Part shown: in pieces, positions 30,454 to 40,900 of the stretch
Numbering within the stretch: the first letter of the stretch is position 1
Layout of the letters: the number at the start of each line of letters is the position of its first letter
Assembly (NCBI GenBank): GCA_041940385.1
Contig: JBGTSD010000003.1
Coordinates: forward strand, 1 to 64,000
Length of the DNA: 64,000 nt
DNA from: JACVCK01 sp041940385
Lineage (GTDB): Bacteria > Planctomycetota > Phycisphaerae > Phycisphaerales > UBA1924
Reading direction: 5' to 3'
Notes under the pieces: model-generated
The model's input: only the letters and a program-made list of their open reading frames with translations
Told to the model about the DNA's origin: nothing
Database searches by the model: none
Program-made: the position numbers and the translations under genes

Positions 30454-33400
30454 CTACTGATGAGCGGTCGCGATTCGAACGATGTCATCCACAGATTGGG
30501 CAGAGCCTCTCGCGATGAGATTATCAACGGCGTTGCCAATTCGATCCGACATGCGCGAGGTCGTTCGGCGGCTGCCAAACAGCCGCGCGACTTCTCGGAT
30601 GAGATCCGAACGTAGCAAGCCGAACTGGCAAGTGAGCACATGGACTACGGCATTCTGGAGTTCGACGAGGGGGATGTCCTCAATGTCGCGATGCGAGTCC
30701 GGGAGATCGCTGGGGACACGGAATTGGGTGAATTCGGCGGAGGCTTGGACGGGCGACCAGAGGTCGTCGCCGCGCGCGAATATGACACCCGCACGTATCG
30801 CGGCGGATTGAACCGCGTCAAATCGGTCGCGGAACTGCTCCCGGATACGTTGCATGCCGGTCGCGTCCGCCAGCCGGCGCATGGCGAGCGACTTCGTCAC
30901 CGGCGATTCAATCGCCACAATACGGCCGAGAGCGGTGATGAGGTGTGGCGTCGAGGCGGGGTCGTACACACCGAAATCCCCGAGGGGTCCTACGGTGATC
31001 TTGGCGGGAATGTATGGAGGCAGATCCTGGTTGGGCAAAGTCGAGGGGCCAGACGCGATTGGTGTCGGGAGAACTTCCGGCTGGGGCGAGTACGCCGGAC
31101 CGTCGACAATCCGCTGGGGCTGTGTGGGCGTGAGATTCGGGCTCTGCACGTCTGGAGGCTGGGGAACTGCCGGCGCGGTCGTGCGCGGCGAACTCATTTC
31201 ATCCTCCAGAGCATGAGCGAGCTTCGCGAGGCACCCTCTTCTGTCAACCTGCCATTCGGTTGACCACACACGGGCGATGCGCCAGCCAAGGCTTTCAAGG
31301 ACGGACTGCCGGAGGCGATCGCGATCGCGCGCGGTCTTCGCGCTGTGGTACATTGCGCCATCGCATTCGACCCCGAGCAAGTAGCGACCAGGTTTGTCGG
31401 GGTGTCGTACGGCAAGGTCGATGCGGTAGCCGGCGCAACCAACCTGGCAATCGACCTGCCACCCGAGTTCGATCAGAGCATCGCAGACCGCGCGCTCGAA
31501 GTCGGAGTCGAAGTCGCGATGCGTCGGTAGCGACACGGAGGCAAGAGCTTCAGGGCCGCGTTTGGCGTAGTCGAGGAACGTCTTGAGGTGCGCGACGCCG
31601 ACGGATTGGGTGCGACGCAGGTCGATGTCGTCGCTGGTGATCGAGGAAAAGACGATAAGCCGGCGTCGGGCGCGGGTGACGGCGACATTCAGGCGCCGCT
31701 CACCTCCGTCGCGGTTGATGGGCCCGAAGTTCATGGGCATTCGACCGTGCTGGTCGCGCCCGTAGCCGATGGAGAAGATGATGCAATCGCGTTCATCGCC
31801 CTGGACGTTCTCCAGGTTCTTCACGAAGACGGGCTCGAGGACGCTCGAACTGAAATAGCGCTCGATTTCCGGATGCTCGCGCCTGCGCTCATCGAGTAGG
31901 TCCTCGATGAGACTTTGCTGCGCTTGGCTGAAGGTGACGACCCCAATTGACTCCCTTTCAGCATCGGAGTCGGCGTCTTGCGCCCTGAGCATCCGAACAA
32001 GTTCGTCGGCCACGAGCACCGCTTCTATCCGGCTGGTGCGGGAACCGCCGCGATCGTAAACAGCGTTCGGCACGTGGCGGAAGGTGACACCAAGCTGCTC
32101 GCATCGCTCCTCGGGCGAGGGGAATGTGTGCAGTTCGTTGTTGTAGTAATGGTGGTTCGAGAAGGCGATCAGCGTCTCGTGCCGGCTGCGGTAGTGCCAA
32201 CGCAGGCGCATGCTGCTGATGCCCGAAGCGTTGCACTCCTTCAGGATCGACTCCATATCGTCGATGGCGTGGTCGTCGGCTTCGAACTCGTCGTCGCTGT
32301 CGATGGTGCTGAAGAACGAGGTCGGAGGGAGTTGTTTGGAGTCGCCGACGACAATCACGTCCCTACCACGGGCCATGGCGCCGATGGCGTCCCATACCGG
32401 AATCTGCGACGCCTCATCAAAGATGACGAGGTCGAACGGCGGCAATTGGGAATCGAGGAACTGCGCAACAGAAAGCGGGCTCATCAGGAAGCAGGGCTTC
32501 AGGCGCGGCAGCAGCGTCGGCATTGACTCGATTAAACGGCGGGTCGGCAGATGACGGCGCTTCTTCTCAAGCTCGCGACGAAGTATGCCGAGTTCGGACT
32601 GCGGCGACGCGGAGCTGGAGGTGGCAGGCGCCCTGGCGGCGAGATGAGCTGCAACTACCGCCTGGGCCTGCTTGATGGAGCGCAGGTCGAGCGTCTTGAA
32701 CGTCTCTATCGCGTCGGAGTGTGCGTCGGCATTGAATGAGCGGATGGCGTCTACGCGGTCGGCTACGGTGTTGAACCACGCGCGACCGAAGCTGCGCCAG
32801 AAGACGTCCTCGAGTTCGCTGAGGGGGCAGCCGCCTCGTTCGTAGAGCTGGACCAGCGGCTCAAGTCCGCATTTGACAGCTTCGGTTCGGGCGCTGTGCC
32901 AAGCGCACCAGGTGTTCAGCGAGGAGAGATTGTCGGTCCAGCGTTGGAGGGTCGAGCCGACCTGCCGCAACCACTGGCGCGAGGGGTCTCCGAACGCGTG
33001 ATCGGCGTTGGTTGCGAGCACGCGCTCGATAGACTGCCATGTGTTGCTCCATTCGACCCAGGCGCGAGCGAGCGATGCGCCGCTGGCCCTGAGGCGGGCC
33101 GCGCCGTCGGGACTCGATGCGGCATCAGCGAGGCGCGTCGCGCAGCCGGGCATGGCAGTGTCGGCGTCAATGGCGGCGAGGGCTTTGGCGAGCTTCTCGC
33201 ACCACTGACACACCTCCTCGATGGCGTCCCATGACGCTGCGCCATTGTTCCACTGATCGCCGAGCGCATCGACCAGGTCGGACTCCGGGTTCATCGAGTT
33301 GGTGAGGCGGCGCAGTTCACGCAGACGCTCCAGGTCTGACGCGAGCTCATCGAGCGACGGCAGACCGGAGAGGGCGTACTTGCGGAGCGACTTGCGGATT

Positions 33401-36390
33401 CGCTGCGCGGTGAAGACGCGCAGGAGTTTATGCTGCTTCAGGTGACGCGTGATCTCGTCCAGGTGATCGAGGGGTTCGAGGTCCAAGAACTCCTCTCGAT
33501 ACCGCTGAAGCAACTCGGCGCGGATGGTGTCGCGCTGACGGCCGACTGCCACCAGCTCGATGGCGCGTCGTCGCAGCCCAGCGGCGTGGGGTCCATAGAA
33601 CAACGCGCGATCGGGCGCAGCGCGTCTGGCGAGCAGCGACGCGACGACCGCTAGGGCATGGATCCCGTTGCGGCCCGGCTCGTCGCACGCGAAATCTGAG
33701 CCGCCGTCGCGGAGGAATGCGGCGGCGACCTTCAGCAATTCCTTGGACGTGCGGGTCCCGTTGGAGATTGAGTCACTCGCCATTTGGGGGAGCGCGAAGC
33801 TCCACTCCACTCCGCCGATGCCGCGGAGCGGATAGGCCGCAGGGGGGTCGACCGCACGGCCGCGCTTCTGGAGCTCGGCGATGACCCGGCGCCAATGAGC
33901 CAGTTCATCCGGTGTTGCAGAGGCGGGATCGGTGGTTGGTGGCAGAGTCGTTGGGCCGTCGCCGACGCGGCCCAGTCGGCCGAGCATGCGGTACAAGCTC
34001 TCGCCGGTGCCTCGTGGAGCGTGGAGCTCGCGCACGTAAGTGTTTAGCCGCTCGCGGGCCGTCGCCAAGTCGGCGCGAAGGATGTCCCAGCCGTCGGAGG
34101 ATCGGAGAGTTGAGGCAAGGAGACTCTCGCTGAGTTGAGCGAGGACTTCCTTCTTGCTCGCCTTCGCGGAGTGAAGCTCCAGGCAGAAGGCGCCGAGACC
34201 GTCTTGCTCCAGCCGCTTCCGCACGACGGTGAGCGCGGCCATCTTTTCGGCGACGAAGAGCACACGCTTTCCGCGCGCGAGCGAATCGGCAACCATGTTC
34301 GCGATGGTCTGGCTCTTTCCCGTCCCGGGAGGCCCTTCGAGCACGAAGGTTCGCCCATCCGCCGCGGCGCGGATCGCAACGAGCTGGGAAGAATCAGCGT
34401 CGCGCGTGCAGAGGAGGTCGTCCGACTTCGCCTGCTCGTCGAGGTCTTCAGGTCTTGGGAAAGGGTCCGGATCGAAATCGTGCCCGGGGCGATCCACGAG
34501 GTGGCCGACTAAACGGTTCTGCTTCAGGCGATTGGCATTCTCCTGTAGGTCCTTCCACATCAGGAACTTGTTGAACGAGAACAGGCCAAGAGCGGCCGAC
34601 TCCAGAACCTCCCAGCGGGGGGAGTTGCGGATCGCGGCGCGGATGTTGCGCAGAATGAGATCGACGTCGAGGCCGTGCTCATCCTCCGGCAACCGGTCGA
34701 GGCCATCGGTCGCGATGCCGAAGTCAACTCGGAGCTTCTCGAGCAGCGTTACGTTGGGACGCAGCGGTTCGTCGTTCAAGCTGATCGCGTAGCGGTATCC
34801 AGAACCGGCCGAAGAACGGTGCAATGTGATTGGGAGCAGGATGAGCGGCGCGGAGCGCGGCGAATCCGATGATTCGACCTCGTACCACTTGAGGAACCCC
34901 AGGGCGAGATACAGCACGTTTGCGCCCGTTTCCTCAATGCTCGTCCGGGCGAGGCGGAAGAGGTTGAGAAGCCGCTTGTCTGTTTCCGCGGGCGACTGGG
35001 CGCTGTGCAGGTGTCCTGCCTCGAGCTCCTCCTTTAGAAACTGCTCGGCCGGGTCTGATTTGGGTAGGATGGAGAATGCGGCTCCGTCGGCGAGTGCGTT
35101 CTCAACGTCGCTGAGACTTGGGATGGTGAGATCGAGCGCCCGCCCTGTGGTCTTGAAGTTCAGCAATCGGTTCCGGAGGGAAAGATCGAGCAGTCGCGTT
35201 TTCCAACGCTCGATGCGCTGCGAGGGAGTTTCGCCGGGCACCTTGTCTCCGGTCCTGCCGCGCTCGGCGCGCTCGGCCAGCGCGACACGATCGATCGCGG
35301 CTCCTGCTGCCGCCGGATCGGCGCCTTCACGCAACCGCTCAAGATCGACGCCGGCTTGGCCATCGACGCGCAGTGGCAGCGGGCGGACGCCACGCTTGCG
35401 CGCCGACCGGATGTCGATTGCAAGGAAGGTGGCGCCGGGCTTGCGCATGCGGGCCTTCGCGGCCTCCATAGCCTGTTGAAAGCTTGCGCCGCTCTGCGTT
35501 ATGTGCGTGGACTCAACCGGGACGACCTCGCCGAGTTCGATGAGGTTGCGAATGGTCGCCGGTTCATCGATGACCGCTTCCGGCAAGTGAGCGTCGTGCG
35601 TCCAAATCGCGGGCATCGCGTGCCCTTCTGGCAGCAGAATTAGCGGATGCAGGCCACATTGCTCCCATGCCGAGGCGATGAGCAGCGAAAGGTCGAGGCA
35701 TGTCCCGAACTGCTCGCGTGCAATCCGGTCGACGAGTCGGACGCGCTGACCTGACGTCTCGAAGCTCGCGGGCGGGTTGATGTATCCGATGCCTCGCGAT
35801 GCCACCGCGTTAAAGCATGCCTCCGCGAGTTGTGCGGCGCGTTGGCGGCTCCCGCTCTGGTAGCCGTCGAGTGCGTCGGCGCCGCTCAGGCCGCGCATCG
35901 CCTGGCGGGCGAGGCCGAGCAGCTCAGCAACAACCGGATGGTTTGGCGTGACGAACGCCGCGGTGATCTCTGGATAGTGACCCGCCCCAGGCCATTGATC
36001 GAAAGCTAGCAAGTCGATCGGAAGTGATCTGTCCGAAGATCCGGCTGGGCACGAAACGCGGCAGATGATCTCGGTTCGTTCCGCCTCGGTGCGGGTGGCC
36101 AACGTCTGCGCGGACAAGCGAAACTCGTGCGGTTCAATCAGGGCGGTGGTACCGGGATCGAGCCGAGCGACACGCCCGGTCCAGCTCGCAGCATCGCCGT
36201 TGCCTAGCGAGAGTTCGATCTCAACATCGTCAATGGGCTCCGAGTGGCATGCCGTCAGGCGAACGGCGCTCACAAGCGGGATTCCGTTCTGCTGAAACGC
36301 GAAGTTAACGCGGTCGCTGTATACCAACGCGACGTCAATGGGCGACGGCGGTATGCAGGATGGCTTATCCTCGGCTTGCGCGATGCTCAT
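30454..36390 (-). CDS. DUF4011 - SF1 helicase - Vsr-like nuclease - DUF3320 protein (Hhe-like anti-phage protein)
   Basis: A 1978-residue multidomain protein. An N-terminal transglutaminase-like region (about 150-300, FGTCLDLSLLIASAWEQCGL) leads into DUF4011 (about 395-560, RWKTRLLDLSLRNRLLNFK). The Upf1-like SF1 helicase has Walker A GPPGTGKS (686-693), DEAS (1325-1328), GDSKQLPPTSFF, RWHYRSRHETLI, VQGDERDCIIFS and NVAVTRAR. A Vsr/DUF559-type nuclease follows, with GYRIDLAV (D1658), GVECDG (E1675, D1677) and YHSAKTARDRDRLRQ. The tail is a Pro-rich linker plus a DUF3320-like region. This order is what I recall for Hhe, a single-gene phage defence protein. The start at 36390 has a weak RBS. 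Confidence 0.9.
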   Translation of the reverse strand: MSIAQAEDKPSCIPPSPIDVALVYSDRVNFAFQQNGIPLVSAVRLTACHSEPIDDVEIELSLGNGDAASWTGRVARLDPGTTALIEPHEFRLSAQTLATRTEAERTEIICRVSCPAGSSDRSLPIDLLAFDQWPGAGHYPEITAAFVTPNHPVVAELLGLARQAMRGLSGADALDGYQSGSRQRAAQLAEACFNAVASRGIGYINPPASFETSGQRVRLVDRIAREQFGTCLDLSLLIASAWEQCGLHPLILLPEGHAMPAIWTHDAHLPEAVIDEPATIRNLIELGEVVPVESTHITQSGASFQQAMEAAKARMRKPGATFLAIDIRSARKRGVRPLPLRVDGQAGVDLERLREGADPAAAGAAIDRVALAERAERGRTGDKVPGETPSQRIERWKTRLLDLSLRNRLLNFKTTGRALDLTIPSLSDVENALADGAAFSILPKSDPAEQFLKEELEAGHLHSAQSPAETDKRLLNLFRLARTSIEETGANVLYLALGFLKWYEVESSDSPRSAPLILLPITLHRSSAGSGYRYAISLNDEPLRPNVTLLEKLRVDFGIATDGLDRLPEDEHGLDVDLILRNIRAAIRNSPRWEVLESAALGLFSFNKFLMWKDLQENANRLKQNRLVGHLVDRPGHDFDPDPFPRPEDLDEQAKSDDLLCTRDADSSQLVAIRAAADGRTFVLEGPPGTGKSQTIANMVADSLARGKRVLFVAEKMAALTVVRKRLEQDGLGAFCLELHSAKASKKEVLAQLSESLLASTLRSSDGWDILRADLATARERLNTYVRELHAPRGTGESLYRMLGRLGRVGDGPTTLPPTTDPASATPDELAHWRRVIAELQKRGRAVDPPAAYPLRGIGGVEWSFALPQMASDSISNGTRTSKELLKVAAAFLRDGGSDFACDEPGRNGIHALAVVASLLARRAAPDRALFYGPHAAGLRRRAIELVAVGRQRDTIRAELLQRYREEFLDLEPLDHLDEITRHLKQHKLLRVFTAQRIRKSLRKYALSGLPSLDELASDLERLRELRRLTNSMNPESDLVDALGDQWNNGAASWDAIEEVCQWCEKLAKALAAIDADTAMPGCATRLADAASSPDGAARLRASGASLARAWVEWSNTWQSIERVLATNADHAFGDPSRQWLRQVGSTLQRWTDNLSSLNTWCAWHSARTEAVKCGLEPLVQLYERGGCPLSELEDVFWRSFGRAWFNTVADRVDAIRSFNADAHSDAIETFKTLDLRSIKQAQAVVAAHLAARAPATSSSASPQSELGILRRELEKKRRHLPTRRLIESMPTLLPRLKPCFLMSPLSVAQFLDSQLPPFDLVIFDEASQIPVWDAIGAMARGRDVIVVGDSKQLPPTSFFSTIDSDDEFEADDHAIDDMESILKECNASGISSMRLRWHYRSRHETLIAFSNHHYYNNELHTFPSPEERCEQLGVTFRHVPNAVYDRGGSRTSRIEAVLVADELVRMLRAQDADSDAERESIGVVTFSQAQQSLIEDLLDERRREHPEIERYFSSSVLEPVFVKNLENVQGDERDCIIFSIGYGRDQHGRMPMNFGPINRDGGERRLNVAVTRARRRLIVFSSITSDDIDLRRTQSVGVAHLKTFLDYAKRGPEALASVSLPTHRDFDSDFERAVCDALIELGWQVDCQVGCAGYRIDLAVRHPDKPGRYLLGVECDGAMYHSAKTARDRDRLRQSVLESLGWRIARVWSTEWQVDRRGCLAKLAHALEDEMSSPRTTAPAVPQPPDVQSPNLTPTQPQRIVDGPAYSPQPEVLPTPIASGPSTLPNQDLPPYIPAKITVGPLGDFGVYDPASTPHLITALGRIVAIESPVTKSLAMRRLADATGMQRIREQFRDRFDAVQSAAIRAGVIFARGDDLWSPVQASAEFTQFRVPSDLPDSHRDIEDIPLVELQNAVVHVLTCQFGLLRSDLIREVARLFGSRRTTSRMSDRIGNAVDNLIARGSAQSVDDIVRIATAHQ

Positions 36391-36537
36391 GATTAACCCG
36401 CCGCAATGGTGCCCCTCAGACTATGAGGCGCCCAGTATAAACGACTATGCTGTCACCGATTCAGGAGGTCCCTGCCGATGACGATCGGGGGCAAAGAAGG
36501 CCCATTCCGGCCGACTAAAGGCGCGGCGTGCGGCCGC

Positions 36538-37245
36538 TTATCGGTCTTTGCTGAATTTGCTTGAGCTGTCGATCGGCGGATAGCACAGGTCGTCCCACTG
36601 TTCGCTCCATGCGTGATCGATGATCACTTGCGATGCGGTCCGGAGGAATAGGCTGAGGAACGCTGCGCAGCGCTCGACAGCGGTCCGGTTCAGGCGCCCG
36701 CTGTACGTCGCGGCGCCATGCACAAGCTGGCACCGGGCCAGGTAGACCCTCTGCAGCGCGGCGTCGGTGATGCTCTCGAAGCGGCCCTCGACGTACATCG
36801 ACCCGAGCTTGCGGGCGGCCGTCTGGGCGCGCCGGGCCTCTTCCTCACCCGGGTCGCGCCAGTAGTAACGGCTGAGGTACTCGTCGCCGACGATCGCCTT
36901 TACCAGCTCACGCTCCGCCGTCAGCATCGCGGCCAGCAACCGTTCGCGGTCGAATTGAAAGACCCGGCGAAGGAACGCATCGAGCGCGGGCTTGTCGGCG
37001 ACGGGCTCGCGGAGCGCGGGGTCCCAGCGGCCGTAGAGACTGTTGAGGGCGATCCATCCATAGATCAGGCGGGCGTCGTCGAGGCCGGGGATGTCGGCGG
37101 GCAAATCCTCGACGGCTTGCAACCAGCTCCAGCAGCGGTGCAGCCGGACGCGGATCGCCTCGTGCTCGTCCGCCGCGGCGGGGCCATCCTTGATCGGCTT
37201 CCAGCGCCGACGCAGGTCGCGGACTGAGTGTTCGATTGGGACCAA
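36538..37245 (-). CDS. Putative HEPN-domain protein
   Basis: A 235-residue all-helical protein. Its C-terminal half carries YLARCQLVHGAATYSGRLNR, an R-x4-H motif in the position expected for the active site of HEPN ribonucleases, between two predicted long helices (ITDAALQRV and NRTAVERCAAFLSLFLRTAS). The N-terminal half has WIALNSLYGRW, also seen in ApeA/HEPN-type proteins. RNase or toxin activity is inferred from the motif. The start is TTG at 37243-37245; no upstream ATG is in frame. It lies 147 bp upstream of the Hhe-like gene on the same strand and may be part of that defence operon or an independent abortive-infection gene. Confidence 0.65.
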   Translation of the reverse strand: MVPIEHSVRDLRRRWKPIKDGPAAADEHEAIRVRLHRCWSWLQAVEDLPADIPGLDDARLIYGWIALNSLYGRWDPALREPVADKPALDAFLRRVFQFDRERLLAAMLTAERELVKAIVGDEYLSRYYWRDPGEEEARRAQTAARKLGSMYVEGRFESITDAALQRVYLARCQLVHGAATYSGRLNRTAVERCAAFLSLFLRTASQVIIDHAWSEQWDDLCYPPIDSSSKFSKDR

Positions 37246-37339
37246 CGCGCTCGTTCTCCGCCTCGACGGCCGTGCGATCGTGCACGCCGTCGAGTGCGGA
37301 GAAGATACCGCGATGATGTCGCGCGTCCGGCGGTGCTCA

Positions 37340-37588
37340 ATTCATCGATGCGCGGATCATCGCCACAATCCCCTCGCGCACCGCGCTCGGCAGCCGCGGC
37401 CAAGCGTCGATGACGAGCGCGAGGTCGGGGTCAGTGGCGCGTGAGGGCATTTCGGGGCTCGGAGGGGCATCGGGCTCCGGCGGCACTGCGCTTTTCGCTG
37501 AGTTGGACTCGGGCGTCGGATTTGGAGATGCTTGCAAGTCCGCTTGGCAAGCGGGTTTAGCGACGGTCGTCGGGTCGCCCGTTCCAGC
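37340..37588 (-). pseudogene. Detached 3' end of the island integrase (83 codons plus stop at 37337-37339)
   Basis: Reading leftward out of attR in the same phase as the integrase enters attL, the frame is open for 83 codons and then stops. The product would run from AGTGDPTTVAKPACQADLQA through a Pro/Ser linker to the compact helical end PDLALVIDAWPRLPSAVREG plus IVAMIRASMN. It has no start codon or RBS of its own. In the excised circle it would be fused to residue 457 of the integrase, giving 540 residues. A 21-bp string (37482-37502) is identical and in phase with 14658-14678 in the integrase gene. Confidence 0.75.
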
Positions 37589-37639
37589 TTCATAAACCCT
37601 AGGTCGGCGGTTCGAGTCCGCCCATCGCCATTGGGACTT
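37589..37639. repeat. attR, 51-bp direct repeat (3' part of the tRNA gene)
   Basis: It is identical to 14501-14551 and contains half the anticodon loop, the anticodon stem 3' arm, the variable loop, the T arm and the acceptor 3' arm, without a 5' half. It marks the right end of the island and the original chromosomal tRNA 3' end. Confidence 0.95.
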
Positions 37640-37668
37640 TGGTGAGAGCGGCAGTTGGTGGTGCGCGT

Positions 37669-37704
37669 GGGTTGGGGTTGGGCTTTCAGTTTGGGCTTTG
37701 GGGG
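37669..37704 (+). other. G-tract cluster upstream of the giant surface-protein gene
   Basis: Runs of three or more G occur at 37669-37671, 37674-37677, 37680-37682, 37693-37695 and 37700-37704, with loops of 2, 2, 10 and 4 nt, on the coding strand. This fits a loose G-quadruplex pattern. The rest of 37640-37907 (268 bp) shows no gene. Confidence 0.35.
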
Positions 37705-37907
37705 TTGGCGGAAATCAGCAGGTGGCGCCGGCGCTCGTCGTTCTCGGACGCGCGGTGTGCGTGCGCTGTGGTCCGAGAGCGCGCAAAGTCCGGATGCGCG
37801 GGGGTTTGGCATCGGCGAAAGCCCGGGGTTTGAATGGGCGTGTCAATTCGGTTGGGCGCGTGTCCGATGCACGAGCGGACCCCTGATTCCCCCAACCGGA
37901 GATAGTT

Positions 37908-40900
37908 GTGGCCAAGCAACCTTCGCGTCGCTCACGAACGTCGCGCAAAGACGCCAAGCGTCAGCGCCCCGAGACGCTCGAGGACCGGATTCTGCTCTCT
38001 GGCACGTGGGCGGACGCCGACACCGGCGATCCGATCGCGGGTCCGACGGACAACAACGACACGTACACCGGAACGAGCGGGTCCGACACGGCGTCGGGGC
38101 TCGGCGGCGCCGACAACCTGTTCGGCGGCGACGGCGACGACACGCTGTCGGGCGGCGCGGGCAACGATCAGCTCTACGGCGAGGGCGGCAATGACACGCT
38201 CTCGGGCGGCGCGGGCGATGACGTGCTCGACGGCGGCTCCGGCTCGGATACGGCCGACTACTCGGGCTCAATCAATCGCGTCGTGGTCGACCTCGACGAC
38301 GGCACGGCGACGGGTCAGGGCAACGACACGCTGGTCGGCATCGAGAACGTGCAGGGCTCGACGGGCGACGACGTGATCCGCGGCGACGGCCAGGCGAACA
38401 CGATCGACGGCGGCGCGGGGCACGACTACATCGAGGGCCGCGGCGGCAATGACGTGATCAGCGGCGGGTCCGGGAACGACGTGATCGACGCCGGCGAGGG
38501 CAACGACACGGTGTCGGGCGGTTCGGGCGACGATCTTCTGATCGGCGGCGGCGGCACGGACACCGTGACGTACGAGGGCGCCACGGGCGGAGTGAACGTC
38601 GACCTGGGCGCGGGCACGAGCACGGGCGAGGGCAACGACACGCTCGTGGGCTTCGAGAACGTGACGGGCTCGTCGCACAACGACACGATCGTCGGCGACG
38701 GCGGCGCGAACACCATCCGCGGCGGCGGCGGCAACGACACGCTGCGCGGCGGCGCGGGCGACGACACGCTCGAGGGCGAGGCGGGCGATGACGTGCTCGA
38801 GGGCGGCACGGGCAACGACACGCTGCGCGGCGGCACGGGCAACGACACCCTGCGCGGCGAGGCCGGCGCGGACGTGCTCGAGGGCGGCGCCGGGGACGAC
38901 GTGCTCGAGGGCGGCGCGGACAACGACACGCTGCGGGGCGGCTCGGGCAACGACACGCTGCGCGGCGGGACCGGCGACGACACGCTGGAGGGCGGCGCGG
39001 GCGACGACGCGATCATCGGCGGCGACGGCGTGGACACCGTGACGTACGCGAACGCGTCGCAGGGCGTGACGGTGGACCTCGGCGCCGGCACGGCGACGGG
39101 CGACGGCACGGACACCATCTCCGAGACGGAAAACGTCATCGGCTCGTCGTACAACGACACGATCACCGGCGACGGCGGCGCGAACGTCCTCGAGGGCGGC
39201 GCGGGCGACGACGTGCTGTCCGGCGGCGGCGGCAACGACACGCTGCGCGGCGGGCAGGGCAACGACGTGCTCATCGGCGGCGCGGGCGTGAACACGCTCG
39301 AGGGCGGCGAGGGCGACGACGTGCTGTACGCGGACGGCGACGACATCGTGCGCGGCGGCACGGGCTACGACACGGTGTCGTTCGAGAATTCGACCAGCGG
39401 GGTCACGTTCGACTTCGCGGGCACGGACATCGAGCACGCGATCGGCAGCGATCACGACGACGTGTTCGCGATCAGCAGCGCGAATCCCGGCGATCACTTC
39501 GTGATCGAGGGCGGCGCGGGATCGAACGTCATCGATCTGAGCGCGTTCGACGTGTCGGACATCGAGATCGACCACGAGACGGGCATCGCGACGGTGCAGC
39601 TCGCGGGCGGCGGCTCGTTCACGATCGAGTTCAGCGACGTGGATCACTTCTACGTCGATGGCGTCGAGGGCGCGCCGATGCTGGCGACGGCCGAGGATGT
39701 CGTGGTCGGCGAGGCGGAGCTCGTGCAGCTCAACGGCACGGGGATGTCGGAGCCGGGCAAGGTCCTGACGTACTCGTGGTCGCAGGTCTCGGGCCCGGTC
39801 GTCGCGATCAACGGCGCGGATACGTCTGCACCGACGTTCCAGACGCCGGAGCTGGATTCGAACGCGACGATCCGGTTCCGCGTCGAGGTGTCGGACGGGA
39901 CGAATACGGGCGTGCAGTTCGTGACGGTCGGCGTGACGGCGGACAACGATCCGGTCGTCGTCGATCTGGGTCCGGACCGCATCGTGAGCGAGGGCGAGGC
40001 GGTGACGCTGAACGCCTCGATCGTGGACCCCGAGGGATACACCACGCTGCAGACGTGGGAGCAGGTGTCCGGTCCGGCGGTGGAGCTGAGCGGCGAGGAG
40101 ACCTCCTCGCTGTCGTTCACCGCGCCGGTGCTGACGGAGAGCGCGGACCTGGTCTTCAAGATCACGGTCTCCGACGGCGAGAACGAGACGATCGAGTTCA
40201 TCACCGTGCACGTGGACGGCGCGAACGACGCGGCGGTTGCGGACGCCGGCCCGGACATGACGGTCGCCGAGGGGCGCACGGTCACGCTGGCGGGTTCGGC
40301 GACGGATCCGGACGGGGGCGGCGCGCCGACGTACAGCTGGCGGCAGGTCTCCGGTCCGGCGGTCGTGCTGAACGACGCGGACACGCTCTCGCCGAGCTTC
40401 CTCTCGCCGCAGGGTCTGGTGAACACGGACCTCGAGTTCGAGCTGACGGTGACGGACGGCGGGAATGTCTCGACGGACACGGTGATCGTGACGGTCAACG
40501 CGACCGACGAGGGGCCGAACTTCACGTCGCTGCCCACGCTGAGCGTCGGCGAGAACCAGGTCGTGATGCTGAGCGCGGCGGCGGAAGATCCCGAGGGCAA
40601 TCCCGTCACGTATTCGTGGCGGCAGACCGGCGGCACGCCGGTGACGCTGTCGAACGCGAACACGCAGACGCCCTCGTTCACGTCTCCCGAGCTGATCAGC
40701 AATTCGTGGCTGACGTTCGAGGTGACGGCGAGCGACGGCTCGGTGTCGTCGATCGGCACGGTGGAAGTGCTGGTGAACGCGATCAACAATGCGCCGACGG
40801 TCGAGGCGGCTCCGGACTTTGTCGTCGAGTCGGGCGACCTGGCGGAGCTGTCGGCGTCGGGCGCTGATCCGGAAGGCCGCGCCATTGCGTACACGTGGAC

